Shown: positions 35,368 through 45,376, numbered from the stretch's first letter. The stretch: 64,000 nucleotides of DNA from JAKZRT01 sp965247915 (GCA_965247915.1 OZ252048.1:434001-498000), one strand, 5' to 3'. Notes: a model not told the origin generated them from the letters alone. A program made the numbers and translations.

Positions 35368-36633
35368 GGCACCTCGATTTATTGACATTCTGAGGGCATA
35401 TTATACCTGATTTCGGTTCTATCGGCCATCGGCACGCTGGGTTTTAGGTGGTCAGTCTCGATCCTTAATCCGCGCCGGGCATTGGTGGCGCAGATCGCCA
35501 CAGCATCCTCGTGTTTTCATACCGGGAATGGGTTTAGGCGGTGCAACTGGCCAAGCCGCCGGATGTTGTAGGCAAGGTTCTTCATCCCGATCCTGGCCCT
35601 GGCCCGCGCCAGACCAATGGTTCGCACCAGCGTGCCACCCATGTCGTTCGCCTGCGCGCCGAACACATGCTCGACACGGACACGAACCGAGGATTTCGTC
35701 CTGTTGCTTTTCATTGCCTGTTCGGTCAGAGGCCTGCCCCGTTTGCCCTTGCGGTGGATGCGGCTTGTCAGTCCTCTCGCCCTGAGCTTCGCCTCGATTT
35801 CTTCCGACCGGTAGGCCGCATCTGCCCAGACCCTGGAGGCGGTGTTGCCGCGCATCAGCAACTCGTCCACCACCTGGCTGTCGTGAACGGCAGCGCCCGT
35901 GACGTGATAGCGCCGGATCAGTTTGTGCTTACGATCGACATTCACATGGTTCTTGTAGCCATAGTGGCTTTTGCCGTGCTTTTTGGTCCAGCGTGCATCA
36001 ACGTCCTTCTGTGATCGCTTGGCAGGCTTGTTTTCCCAGTCTTCCGGCACCTCGCCACCCTTGATCGCCGCGTTTTCCGCGCGCGTGTTGTGGTTGCGCG
36101 GCACCGGCACGATGGACGCGTCCAGTATCTGGCCGCCCCGTGCAATGTAGCCCTGCCGCGCCAGATGTCCGTCAAAGAGTTTGAACAAATCATCCACCTT
36201 GCCCGCCTGCGCCAGCGCCTCGCGATACAGCCACACGGTCTTTGCGTCCGGCACCGGTCACCAAGACCAAGACCCAGAAAACGCATAAACGAAAGCCGGT
36301 CCCGGATCTGGTATTCGACCTGATCGTCCGAAAGGTTGTAAAGCGCGCTCAGAACCAGGGTTTTGAACATCAGTACCGCGTCCATCGGCTTGCGCCCCGC
36401 GCGTGATTTCCGCTCACTTTCAGGCTTGCGCCAGACCTGCTCCAGAAGCGGGCGGAACTCTTCCCACGGTACAACTGCATTGATCTCGACCAGCGGGTCC
36501 TTCTTCGCATCCAGGCTCTCGTAACGATCTGAAAGATCAAAAAAGCCCATCTGTGCCATGACTGCCATCCCTCCGCCGCATCATCCTGCAAATCTACAGC
36601 GCGTTCACGCCAGATGCAATTTATAGAGGTGCC
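35368..36633 (-). mobile_element. IS5-family insertion sequence, 1266 bp
   Basis: Ends are defined by imperfect inverted repeats beginning GGCACCTC (35368 inward, and the complement ending at 36633), sharing AT-rich bases and ATTG further in. A direct repeat CTGAGG flanks it (35362-35367 and 36634-36639). Joining the flanks across one copy restores the host reading frame, which confirms the limits. The transposase is on the minus strand and frameshifted. Confidence 0.85.
35517..36568 (-). pseudogene. IS5-family transposase, frameshifted
   Basis: The N-terminal part (36568 to about 36256) has the IS5 DUF772-type domain: GRKPMDAVLMFKTLVLSALY and DRLSFMRFLGLGLGDR. The C-terminal part (from about 36254 in the next frame) has PDAKTVWLYREALAQAG and the DDE residues in QILDASIVPVPRN, RVWADAAYRSEEIEAK and VRVEHVFGAQANDM. 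One G is missing in the GACCGG(G)TGCCG junction. The copy probably cannot move without frameshifting or help from another copy. Confidence 0.85.
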
Positions 36634-37759
36634 CTGAGGTTTCTCGAGATCGGCGACCGCGACACCTCGTTTGCCCTGCGCGACGCCATCGACCGGGCAC
36701 CGGGCGAACACGGCGAAGGCTATGAGCTGTTGCAAGCAAATATCGATCGCGATCTGGGGCGGACGAACAGGGCCGAGCGGCGCTTTGATGCGATTGCCGC
36801 GCTGGACGGCGCGCTGGCGCCAACCGCCCTGATCGAGCGTATCGAACTGGCGATTGCAAGCGGTGGCGATCTGCCGAAGGGAGCGGTTGAATCGGTGGCG
36901 GCGCTGGCATTTGAATATCGTGGCACGCCCGAAGGTGCGCAGCTTGCCCAGGCCTATGTTCTGGCCAATATCGTGGAAAACCAGTTCGACGAGGCGTGTC
37001 ATCGCTGCTGAGGATTGAAACCGGCGACGAATCCGAGGCTGACATATTTCCCGAGCTATGGTCTCAGCTGGCGCTTGGCATGGCCCGCACCAATGACGAC
37101 GTGGTCTTTCTGAGTGCCTATTACAAACACCGTACAACCTTGTCGACGCGGCAGGTGTCCCGCGAGGCCCGCGAAATTTTGGCTACCCGCCTGGTGGCGC
37201 TTGGTTTCGGCCGCGAAGCCGTGACCGAGCTGGGGCGCCACCACCGACCGGCCCGAACCCAAGGTCAGCTTTTGGTCGCCCGGGCCCTGATAATGTCTGG
37301 CGAAAATGCCCGCGCGCGCGCTGTCCTGGACGGCGTAGAGGGCGATGAGGCCAAGCGCCTCTTGGCCGGAATTGCCGAGCAAAGTCAAAGCTACATCGTG
37401 GCCAGTGAGATCTACCAAAGCCTTTCGGACCACGAAAATCAGGTTGCATCGGCCTGGCGGGCGGGAGACTGTCGCGAAGTGGCGCGCATCGCCGACGGCA
37501 CCCGCCGGTCGGCCGCAGAATTGATGACAGTCGAAGACACTCTGGAACTGTCGCAGGCCACGACGGAAGCGGCGGCCTCGAATTCGGAGGACAGCGGGAT
37601 CATTGCCAGCAACCAAACCCGGTTGACGCATTCGGTTTGGGTGCGCAGCACTTTGCAGAAACTTTTGGACGACTGACGCCGCGACGGGCGGAAAATTACC
37701 GAATCTCAACGCCTTGTCGCTAGGCATGCCGTGAACGCCGTTGCCAGAAAGGCAATCGA

Positions 37760-38560
37760 ATGGCTCTGTTGTCGCGCTTTATTTCCGTGGCCGGTCGGAT
37801 CGCACCCTTGCGTACCGCCGAGCCCTGGGCGGTCGCCTTTTTCATGATCCTTCAAATATTTGCGTCGGCGGTTGGTGCCGTCCCGGGCGGCGACACGGTG
37901 CGCGTTGCCGGATTGTGTCATCGCGCCGCGCAGACCGCCGCCGCGCAAACCGGCGTTCCGCTATCGGTGCTGACCGCCATTACCCTTGGCGAAACCGGTC
38001 GCAACGGTCCGCAAGGCTTTGCGCCCTGGCCCTGGACCGTAAACCTTGAAGGGCGCGGTTATTGGTTCGCCTCCTGCACCGAGGCTGAATATTTTGTCGC
38101 CCGCCATCACGCGGCTGGCGCACGCAGCTATGACGTCGGCTGTTTTCAGGTGAATTACAAATGGCACGGTCGCGCCTTTGCATCGCCGCTTGCGATGATC
38201 GACCCCGAAGCCAACGCCGCCAATGCTGCCGGTTTCCTGAAACGGCTTTACGCCGAGCTGGGCGACTGGAGCCTTGCCGCTGGGGCCTATCACTCGCGCA
38301 CGCCGGCGCTTGCCGAGCGCTTTCGCGTGCGGTTCGACCGGCTTCGCACGACCGCGCTGGACCTCGATAAAGTCCCACCATTAGCGGCGCTTCCAGCGCT
38401 TGCGCTCTTGAACATCCGTACGCCACGGGAAAACCGATTTCCGTTGCTGATCGTGCAAAACGGCGCGGGATCTGCGGGGTCGGCTTTTCCCGCAGCCCCG
38501 CCAAATGCTGGCGAATTTCTGGCCCTGAACCGCAAGGCTGGGGCGCTTTGGGATGACTGA
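37760..38560 (+). CDS. Lytic transglycosylase (SLT fold) of the flagellar cluster
   Basis: A 266-residue protein with a hydrophobic N-terminal export signal (residues 23-45) and an SLT-type domain: LTAITLGETGRNG with the likely catalytic Glu, CFQVNYKWHG, and LAAGAYHSR. It would cut peptidoglycan so the rod can pass, in place of the FlgJ muramidase domain, which the FlgJ-like protein here lacks. It overlaps flhA by eight bases. Intact. Confidence 0.8.
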   Translation: MALLSRFISVAGRIAPLRTAEPWAVAFFMILQIFASAVGAVPGGDTVRVAGLCHRAAQTAAAQTGVPLSVLTAITLGETGRNGPQGFAPWPWTVNLEGRGYWFASCTEAEYFVARHHAAGARSYDVGCFQVNYKWHGRAFASPLAMIDPEANAANAAGFLKRLYAELGDWSLAAGAYHSRTPALAERFRVRFDRLRTTALDLDKVPPLAALPALALLNIRTPRENRFPLLIVQNGAGSAGSAFPAAPPNAGEFLALNRKAGALWDD

Positions 38561-40646
38561 GACGCCGCCGAAAACTGCCCTTTTCAGCCCCACGATCCTT
38601 CTTGCGCTGGCCCTGATGGCGGTCATCGTGATGATGATCCTGCCGGTGCCGGCCTGGGTGCTCGATGTCGGGCTGGCCGGATCGTTCGCCCTGGCATGCC
38701 TTATTTTCACAGTGACATTGTTCATCGAGCGTCCACTTGATTTTTCGGCCTTCCCCACCGTGTTGCTGGCCTCGCTGATGCTGCGGCTCAGCCTGAACGT
38801 ATCGTCGACCAAGCTGATCATCGGCGAAGGCCATTCGGGCACCTCGGCCGCCGGCCATGTCATCGAGGGATTTGCCATGTTCGTCATGGGCGGCAGCGTG
38901 TTTCTGGGCCTCGTCGTCTTTGGCGTGCTTCTTATCGTCAACTTCATCGTCATCACCAAAGGTGCGGCGCGCATGGCCGAGGTTGGCGCGCGCCTTGCGC
39001 TCGACGGGATGCCGGGCAAGCAACTGGCCATCGACAGCGACATGTCGGCGGGCGCCATCGACCATACCGAGGCCAAGGCGCGGCGCGAACGCGAACAGCA
39101 GGAAACCACGTTTTTCGGCTCGCTCGACGGGGCGTCGAAATTCGTCAAGGGCGATGCTATCGCCGGGCTGCTGATCACGCTTCTGAACCTGGTGATGGGG
39201 CTGATCATGGGCACCGTGATGCACGACATGCCGCTGGCCCGGGCCTTTGAAACCTACGCCATCCTGACCGTGGGTGACGGGTTGGTCAAACAGATCCCCG
39301 CGGTCATCATCTCGATCGCGTCGGCACTGCTGCTGGCGCGCGGCGGCGCAACCGGGTCGACCGACGCTGTGCTGATCGCGCAACTGGGACGCTATCCCCC
39401 GGCGCTTGGAACCGTGGCGATGTTGATGGTGCTTTTTGCACTGGTGCCGGGGCTGCCGTTTCTGCCCTTTATCATCGGCGCGACGATCCTGGGACTGTCG
39501 ACGCTGGCGGTACGGCGCGCGGCGGCGCATAATTCCGAGGCCGCGCGCCGCGCCCCAACCGATGCAGTGCCCGCTCGCGGCGCTGAGTCGCTGGGCGACA
39601 TGTTGGACCTCGAGGACATCCACGTTGAGTTTGCGCCCGATCTGGTCAGCATGGTTCTGGATCCGGCCACGGGTCTTGATGCACGGATCACCAATATGCG
39701 CGCCCATACGGCGCGTATCTACGGGCTGATCCTGCCCGAGATTCGCCTGACCGACGACCCGAGCCTGCCGCAGGGGTCTTACGTGATCCGCATTCAGGGC
39801 GTCGAACAGGCGCGCGACACGCTGCGCCCGGACGAGGTGCTGGCGCTTATCCTGGATACCGGCGATGTGGTGCCGGAGGGCGTGGACGTGAAAGAGCCGG
39901 TTTATGGCGCGCCGGCGCGATGGATCCCTGCCGCCCAGCAGGAGGAGGCGGCGCTTGGCGGCACGACCATCGTGTCGCCGACCGAGGTGCTGGCCACCCA
40001 TTTGCTGGAGGTTGTGAAGGCCAATTTTGCCCGGCTTCTGACCCTGAAGTCCCTGCGCCGTCTGCTGGCCGAAATGACCAACCTCAGCGACGAGACCCGC
40101 GCCGACGCCAACCGCCGCCTGATCGACGAACTGATCCCCGACAAAGTACCGGTCGATGTGCTTCTGTCGGTCTTGCGGCTGTTGTTGGACGAAACCGTTT
40201 CGATCCGCAATCTGCCGCTGATCATGGAAGCCATCGCCGAAGTGCGCACCACCCATCCGTCGCCCGAGGCGATCTGCGAACATGTGCGCCAGCGGTTGGG
40301 ATTTCAGCTAGTGGCGGAACTGAAACGCCCCGACGGGATTCTGCCGCTGGTGCAATTGGCGCCCGAGTGGGAAGAAACCTTTCGCACCTACCAGATCGAC
40401 AACGACCGCGGCGCGCCCGACATCGCGCTGCCGCCCGAAGACTTCAACCGGCTGGCCGCTGGTGTGACCGAAAAGATCGCCCGGGCCAGTGAAACCGGCA
40501 CCTATCCGGCGCTGATCACTTCGGCGGCCCGGCGGCGCTTTCTGCGCACCGTCTTGCGCGCCAAAAGTGTGGCCAACCCGGTGCTGAGCTTTGACGAGGT
40601 CGGGATGGAGGCGCGCCCGGCCATCGTCGGTCTGGTACCTGCGTGA
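38553..40646 (+). CDS. flhA: Flagellar type III export gate protein FlhA
   Basis: A 697-residue export gate protein with eight membrane segments in the first 320 residues (for example ILLALALMAVIVMMILPVPA), the FHIPEP-type cytoplasmic loop (MAEVGARLALDGMPGKQLAI, DADMSAGAID-like), and a large cytoplasmic domain that receives chaperone-substrate complexes (PTEVLATHLLEVVKANFARL). Coupled to fliR by a four-base overlap. Intact, in contrast to fliP. Confidence 0.95.
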   Translation: MTETPPKTALFSPTILLALALMAVIVMMILPVPAWVLDVGLAGSFALACLIFTVTLFIERPLDFSAFPTVLLASLMLRLSLNVSSTKLIIGEGHSGTSAAGHVIEGFAMFVMGGSVFLGLVVFGVLLIVNFIVITKGAARMAEVGARLALDGMPGKQLAIDSDMSAGAIDHTEAKARREREQQETTFFGSLDGASKFVKGDAIAGLLITLLNLVMGLIMGTVMHDMPLARAFETYAILTVGDGLVKQIPAVIISIASALLLARGGATGSTDAVLIAQLGRYPPALGTVAMLMVLFALVPGLPFLPFIIGATILGLSTLAVRRAAAHNSEAARRAPTDAVPARGAESLGDMLDLEDIHVEFAPDLVSMVLDPATGLDARITNMRAHTARIYGLILPEIRLTDDPSLPQGSYVIRIQGVEQARDTLRPDEVLALILDTGDVVPEGVDVKEPVYGAPARWIPAAQQEEAALGGTTIVSPTEVLATHLLEVVKANFARLLTLKSLRRLLAEMTNLSDETRADANRRLIDELIPDKVPVDVLLSVLRLLLDETVSIRNLPLIMEAIAEVRTTHPSPEAICEHVRQRLGFQLVAELKRPDGILPLVQLAPEWEETFRTYQIDNDRGAPDIALPPEDFNRLAAGVTEKIARASETGTYPALITSAARRRFLRTVLRAKSVANPVLSFDEVGMEARPAIVGLVPA

Positions 40647-41416
40647 TTGACTTGGCTGTCACTCAGGTGCCATTTGCGCAGGACACGCTGCGCCTGGCCT
40701 TCCTGACATTCCTGCGCATTGGCGCGGCGGCAGCACTGTTGCCCGCCTTCGGCGAACAACTGGTGCCGATGCGGGTGCGGCTGGCGGTTGCGATCGCGTT
40801 CAGCCTGATCGTGCTGCCCGTTGCGGGTCCGGTCCTGGCTCAGGCGCTGGAGACCGCCACGATCTGGCGGGTCGGGCTGATCGAGGTCGTAGCAGGGCTG
40901 GTCATGGGCATCGGGCTCAGGCTTTTTGTTCACACGCTGCAAATCGCCGGGTCGATCGCCGCCCAATCGACGTCGCTTAGCCAAATTCTGGGCAATGCAG
41001 CGGTTGAGCCGATGCCGGCGATGGGCCATGTGCTGTTGATCGGCGGCCTGGCGCTGGCGGTGATGCTGGGACTGCATCTGCGGCTGGCCGAATATCTGAT
41101 CCTGTCGTACGACCTCTTCCCGTCCGCGGTCACGCCCGACGCGGCGATGCTGGCCAACTGGGGCATAGCGCGCGCGGCACGGGCCTTTTCGCTGGCCTTT
41201 TCGCTGGCCGCACCCTTTGTGATCGCCAGCTTTGTCTATAATCTGGCGCTTGGCGTCATCAACCGCGCCATGCCCCAGCTTATGGTGGCTTTCGTCGGCG
41301 CACCGGCGATCACCGCTGGCGGCCTGATCCTGCTGTTGCTGACCGCGCCGCTGATCCTTCAGGTCTGGAGCCAAGCGCTTTTCGCTTTCATCGCGGCACC
41401 CGGGGCCGGGCTCTGA
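40643..41416 (+). CDS. fliR: Flagellar export gate protein FliR
   Basis: A 257-residue membrane protein with about six hydrophobic segments; RVGLIEVVAGLVMGIGLRLF and HTLQIAGSIAAQSTSLSQIL are typical. It forms the export gate with FliP and FliQ. Start GTG at 40643 overlaps the flhA stop. Overlaps flhB by one base. Intact. Confidence 0.92.
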   Translation: MIDLAVTQVPFAQDTLRLAFLTFLRIGAAAALLPAFGEQLVPMRVRLAVAIAFSLIVLPVAGPVLAQALETATIWRVGLIEVVAGLVMGIGLRLFVHTLQIAGSIAAQSTSLSQILGNAAVEPMPAMGHVLLIGGLALAVMLGLHLRLAEYLILSYDLFPSAVTPDAAMLANWGIARAARAFSLAFSLAAPFVIASFVYNLALGVINRAMPQLMVAFVGAPAITAGGLILLLLTAPLILQVWSQALFAFIAAPGAGL

Positions 41417-42498
41417 TGGCCGGTCCCGACGACGACGAAGACAAGCAATTTTATCCGACGCCAAAGAAGCTGGAAGAGGCGCGGAAAAAGGGCGATCTGG
41501 CGCGGTCGACCGATCTCAACGTTGCGGCTGGCTATGCCGGATTGCTGTTGGCGATATTGGCCGCCGGGGCCTGGTCGGTATCCGGATTTGGCATCGTGCT
41601 GCAGGTTCTGTTCGACCGCGCCGACACGATGTCCATCGCAATGCTGGGTCCGGGCGGCAGCGGGCTGGCGGGCGCGATGCTTGGCCACGTCGCGCTGGCG
41701 CTGGCCCCGGTTTTTCTGCTGCCTGCGGTCATGGTCATCGCCAGCCTCACGGTGCAACAGGCCTTTGTCGTCGCCCCCGACAAGCTGAAACCAAAACTGT
41801 CGCGGATTTCGCCGGTACAGAACGCCAAGAACAAATTCGGGCGCAACGGGCTTTTCGAATTTCTCAAAAGCACCACGAAACTAACGATTTTCTCGCTGCT
41901 GCTGGGCGGCTTTCTGATTGCGCGCGCGCCCGAGATCGTGGGCGCCCTGTACCTCACGCCGGGCGGCGTTGGGTATCAGCTTGGGCTATTATCGCGGGAC
42001 TTTCTGTTTTTGATCCTTTGCGTGGCATTGACCATCGGCGTGATCGACTTCGTCTGGCAGTTTGCCGAACACCGGCGCCGCAACCGTATGTCGCGCAAAG
42101 AGATCATGGACGAGACCAAACAAACCGAGGGCGACCCGCACATGAAGGGCGCGCGTCGGCAGCGCGGCTATGACATCGCCATGAACAAAATGCTGGCCGA
42201 GGTGCCGTCGGCCGATGTGGTTGTCGTAAACCCGACCCATTTCGCCGTGGCGCTGCAGTGGAGCCGGCTGCCCGGGGCCGCCCCCGAATGCGTGGCCAAA
42301 GGGGTTGACCATGTGGCGGCGCGCATCCGCGAAACGGCACTTGAGGCGGGCGTGCCGATCCATCGCGATCCACCAACGGCGCGGGCGATCCACGATTTTG
42401 TCGGCGTGGGCCAGGAAATCCGGGCGCAAGATTATCGCGCCGTGGCCGCCGCGATCCGATTTGCCGAAGACATGCGCAGGAAACGCCGATGGACCTGA
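41416..42498 (+). CDS. flhB: Flagellar export switch protein FlhB
   Basis: A 360-residue protein with an N-terminal DEDKQFYPTPKKLEEARKKG segment, four membrane helices, and the cytoplasmic autocleavage motif NPTH (near residue 272, in VVVNPTHFAVALQWS). Cleavage at this site switches export from hook to filament substrates. The C-terminal domain is normal. Intact. Confidence 0.95.
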   Translation: MAGPDDDEDKQFYPTPKKLEEARKKGDLARSTDLNVAAGYAGLLLAILAAGAWSVSGFGIVLQVLFDRADTMSIAMLGPGGSGLAGAMLGHVALALAPVFLLPAVMVIASLTVQQAFVVAPDKLKPKLSRISPVQNAKNKFGRNGLFEFLKSTTKLTIFSLLLGGFLIARAPEIVGALYLTPGGVGYQLGLLSRDFLFLILCVALTIGVIDFVWQFAEHRRRNRMSRKEIMDETKQTEGDPHMKGARRQRGYDIAMNKMLAEVPSADVVVVNPTHFAVALQWSRLPGAAPECVAKGVDHVAARIRETALEAGVPIHRDPPTARAIHDFVGVGQEIRAQDYRAVAAAIRFAEDMRRKRRWT

Positions 42499-42836
42499 GC
42501 GAACGGGCCAGGCGTCTGAGCGAACTTGGTGGGCTGGCCGAAATGGCCTATCAGGCCGAGGCTGAAAAAATGCGCCAACTGACCGCGGCCGATGCGGGAC
42601 TGGTGGCCGAGGCCCGGGATCTGGAGGCAAAACGAGTGGTCGCGGCAACACCCGACGGCGATCTGGCGTTCCTGCGTGCGGGGGCCGACAAGACATGGTC
42701 GGCCTGGATCGATCAGCGTCGGCGCGCCATCAACTTCAAACGCGCCCGGCTGCGTGCCGAGATCGAGCGCCAGCGCCCGCGCCTGGCGCGCAGCTTTGGC
42801 AAGACCCGGGCGCTGGATGGGTTAATCAAAGGCTGA
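42489..42836 (+). CDS. Small helical protein, possibly FliJ-like
   Basis: A 115-residue, almost wholly helical, charged protein (EMAYQAEAEKMRQLTAADAG; INFKRARLRAEIERQRPRLA). FliJ chaperones have this size and coiled-coil nature and belong with FliH/FliI. It overlaps flhB by ten bases. The identification rests on structure and position only. Confidence 0.5.
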   Translation: MDLSERARRLSELGGLAEMAYQAEAEKMRQLTAADAGLVAEARDLEAKRVVAATPDGDLAFLRAGADKTWSAWIDQRRRAINFKRARLRAEIERQRPRLARSFGKTRALDGLIKG

Positions 42837-42880
42837 GGCCCGCCGGAGATGCGTGCAACCTGCGCTGCCGCCGGTCTTAT

Positions 42881-43387
42881 TCAAATGTCCTGACGCACCA
42901 GATCAACGATCAGGACCTTGGTGACGATGTCGCCCAGATTCTTTCGGGCGATCTCTAAAAGCGAATCTCGCAGCACCATCATATTGGTCGATTTGGTAAA
43001 ATCGCCCGAAAACCCGCCGGCATTGGCGTGGTCAAAGAGCACGCGCAGAAAGGCATCGCGCAGTCTCGGTTCGCGCGAATAAACCAGCTCTTCGTTGCCG
43101 TTCCGCACCTCGAGGTTCAGCGACACCACCACCAGACTGGTGACATTGCCGCCGGTGACCAATGGCACGATGAACTGGTTGTTAAGCTTGATGTAATCGA
43201 GGCCATTGGGGTCGGGTTCTTCCCCTGCCTCGGCCATGGCCTCCTGCGCGTCGGCCGTATCACCGGCGGCGGCGTGGCCGTCGGTGGCCATTTCGTCGGC
43301 CGGCGGTGGCTTGTACAGAAATACGCCCGCGCCCAAGCCGCCGCCAAGACCGATCAGCGCCAGCAGTATGGGAAGGATCATCTTCAT
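42881..43387 (-). CDS. FliL-like flagellar basal body-associated protein
   Basis: A 168-residue protein with an N-terminal membrane anchor (ILPILLALIGLGGGLGAGVF) and a periplasmic FliL-type domain (YIKLNNQFIVPLV, SLVVVSLNLEVR, LRDSLLEIARKNLGDIVTKV). It is the last gene of the operon that runs from flgB at 47456. It is intact, so it may partly replace the broken fliL at 31363. Confidence 0.8.
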   Translation of the reverse strand: MKMILPILLALIGLGGGLGAGVFLYKPPPADEMATDGHAAAGDTADAQEAMAEAGEEPDPNGLDYIKLNNQFIVPLVTGGNVTSLVVVSLNLEVRNGNEELVYSREPRLRDAFLRVLFDHANAGGFSGDFTKSTNMMVLRDSLLEIARKNLGDIVTKVLIVDLVRQDI

Positions 43388-43398
43388 CGACCGGGCCC

Positions 43399-44133
43399 CT
43401 AGAACGGCAACAGAATATCGGCGACCTGCTGGCCCAGGCGCGGTTGCTGCATGTCGCTGATCTGGCCGCGCCCGCCGTAAGACACCCGCGCCGAGGCAAT
43501 CTTGTCGTAAGTGATCTCGTTCTTGCGCGAAATGTCCGATGGCCGCACAAAGCCCGAGACCAGAAGCTCGCGAATCTCAAAGTTGACGCGCACCTCTTGG
43601 CTGCCCTCGATGCGGATCACGCCGTTTGGCAGCGTGGCAACCACCGTTGCCGCGATTCTGAGGGTCAGTTTCTCGTTGCGCTTGACCGAGCCGTCGCCCT
43701 GGGAATTGGACGACCCGCTGGCCGACGCCCCGGACCCGAGCGCCAGGCCGCGCGGCAGGTTCTGGTCGATCACCGTTTCCGCGCCAAAAAGCACCGGGGC
43801 GGCCATGGTCTCGGACCCGGTGCGCGAGCGGCTGGAGGCGTTCGAGATTTCAGCACTTTCGTTGATCTCGATGACCACCGTCAGAATGTCACCGACCCGC
43901 GCCGCGCGCCGGTCGCCGAACAGCGACCCGGCCCCGCCCGACCAAAGCGAAGCGCGGTCAACTTCGGCCAGCGAACCGGTTGGCGCATTGGTGCCGGCGG
44001 CCATCATCGCCAGGCTTTCCTGGGAATTGTAACTCGGGGTGAATTCGGGCAGCTGGCCGACGGATTCCAGCCGCGCACAACTTGCGGTAAAGATCGCGAC
44101 AAATGCGGCTGGCATGAAGACGCGACAGATCAT
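43399..44133 (-). CDS. flgH: Flagellar L-ring lipoprotein FlgH
   Basis: A 244-residue outer-membrane ring protein. The lipobox is TASCARLES, with lipidated Cys near residue 19. Family motifs: GSLFGDRRAARVGDILTVVI, INESAEISN, and VIRIEGSQEVRVNFEIRELL, ending GLAQ-like QQVADILLPF. It is overlapped by flgA (ATG/TGA). Intact. Confidence 0.93.
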   Translation of the reverse strand: MICRVFMPAAFVAIFTASCARLESVGQLPEFTPSYNSQESLAMMAAGTNAPTGSLAEVDRASLWSGGAGSLFGDRRAARVGDILTVVIEINESAEISNASSRSRTGSETMAAPVLFGAETVIDQNLPRGLALGSGASASGSSNSQGDGSVKRNEKLTLRIAATVVATLPNGVIRIEGSQEVRVNFEIRELLVSGFVRPSDISRKNEITYDKIASARVSYGGRGQISDMQQPRLGQQVADILLPF

Positions 44134-44582
44134 TGTCCACCTCTCAGGGCCGTCGCTGGCGCACCCACGTGCACCGTGCCATCGGCCATCACGACCCCGC
44201 TGACCATGGTTCGCGAGGCCAGGTTCATAACCCGTACCGCGTCGCCCAGCCCGCCGCGGCCCATGGCCCGCGCCTCGGTTCTGATGATCAGTCCGGCGCG
44301 GACAAAGATCAGCGTCACGATCTGATTGCGGTCGACCAGCGTCGGCGGGCCGATATCGCCGGGGTGGATGGGGCGGCCCGCGTAAAGCATCACCCGCGCC
44401 GCCATCCCCAGCACTGCGCCAGCATTGCTCAGCGCGCCGGGCACCGATTTTTCGATCAGCGCCAGATCGGCCGGCACGATGATCGCCTGACTGCGAATAA
44501 TGCGCGCCGCGACCAGGGTTTCGGCCTGGGCGGGCAGCGCCAGCAACAGCGCCAGCAGATATGTCAGGCGTATAGGGGTCAT
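44130..44582 (-). CDS. flgA: Flagellar P-ring assembly chaperone FlgA
   Basis: A 150-residue periplasmic protein with a signal peptide (LTYLLALLLALPAQAETLVA). The SAF-like domain is visible in IIRSQAIIVPADLALIE and LYAGRPIHPGDIGPPTLVDR, followed by VRVMNLASRTMVSGVVMADG. It helps FlgI form the P ring. Overlaps flgG and flgH by four bases each. Intact. Confidence 0.9.
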   Translation of the reverse strand: MTPIRLTYLLALLLALPAQAETLVAARIIRSQAIIVPADLALIEKSVPGALSNAGAVLGMAARVMLYAGRPIHPGDIGPPTLVDRNQIVTLIFVRAGLIIRTEARAMGRGGLGDAVRVMNLASRTMVSGVVMADGTVHVGAPATALRGGQ

Positions 44583-45364
44583 CGGATCTGGGTCGTGGCC
44601 CCCAGCATCTGATCGGCCGCGGTGATGACCTTTGAATTCAATTCATAGCCGCGCTGCGCCTCGATCAACTCGGTAATTTCGCGCACCGCATCAACCGATG
44701 ACGCCTCAAGATAGCCCTGCCGCAACGTGCCCAGCCCGCTGGCCCCCGGCACATCGATGGTCGCGGTGCCCGAGGCCCCGGTTTCCAGGAACAGATTGTC
44801 GCCGATCGCCTCAAGCCCCTTGGAGTTGACGAAATTGGCCAGCGTCACCTGGCCCAGAAGCTCGGGCTCGACCGTATCGGTGAAATAGGCGTAGATCTCG
44901 CCGTCCGCGTTCATCGAGATCGCGCGCGCGTCGCCGGGGATGGTGATGTTTGGCACCAGCGGATAGCCGTCCGAGTTCACCACCAGCCCGTCGGCCGACC
45001 GCTGAAACGCGCCGTCGCGGGTATAGGCCGAGATCCCCGAAGGCAGCGTGACCTCGAAAAGCCCGGCCCCCTCGATGGCCATGTCCAGATCACCGCCGGT
45101 CTGCGACAGGGTGCCCTGCACAAGCTCCACCGACACCGACGAAGGGCGGACGCCAAGTCCCAGCTGCACGCCGGTGGGCAAAACCGTGCCATCGGACGCA
45201 TTGATGGTGCCGGCGCGCGCCACCTGCTGATAGTGCAGATCGGCAAATTCGGCGCGGCGCGCGTTGTAACCGGTGGTCGACATATTGGCCAGGTTGTTGG
45301 CGATGACCTCGACCCGCGTTTGCTGGGCGGCCATGCCGGTGGCGGAGATGTGAAGCGCACGCAT
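44579..45364 (-). CDS. flgG: Flagellar distal rod protein FlgG
   Basis: A 261-residue rod protein. Starts MRALHISATGMAAQQTRVEV with NNLANMSTTGYNARRAEFAD and ends LIEAQRGYELNSKVITAADQ, the family C-terminus. Length is the usual 260-262. Intact; 12 bp after flgF. Confidence 0.96.
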   Translation of the reverse strand: MRALHISATGMAAQQTRVEVIANNLANMSTTGYNARRAEFADLHYQQVARAGTINASDGTVLPTGVQLGLGVRPSSVSVELVQGTLSQTGGDLDMAIEGAGLFEVTLPSGISAYTRDGAFQRSADGLVVNSDGYPLVPNITIPGDARAISMNADGEIYAYFTDTVEPELLGQVTLANFVNSKGLEAIGDNLFLETGASGTATIDVPGASGLGTLRQGYLEASSVDAVREITELIEAQRGYELNSKVITAADQMLGATTQIR

Positions 45365-45376
45365 GTTTCCGTCTCC

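Larger units (their letters stand above)
33763..37676 (+). pseudogene. Large flagellar-cluster periplasmic protein after motA, broken four times
   Basis: One long frame begins with a signal peptide (LASVALAVLCLAA) and continues as a Pro/Asp/Glu-rich linker and helical repeats (ALTRSY-, LAILNMIPLTG-, RALRDAID-type, like TPR). Lesions: TAG at 33814-33816 inside the signal peptide, TAG at 34372-34374, an IS5-type insertion at 35368-36633, and a one-base deletion near 36995, where ENQFDEA continues in the next frame as SSLLRIETGDESEAD. Removing the element and one 6-bp duplication restores LALRFLEIGDRDTS. The original protein was about 880 residues. A role in motor rotation is guessed from position after motA. 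Confidence 0.8.

Noticed and set aside
37980..40283. Very long open frame (767 codons) on the minus strand opposite flhA
   Set aside because: It lies antisense to a clear flhA, its product is low-complexity His/Gln/Arg-rich, and such shadows are common in GC-rich DNA.
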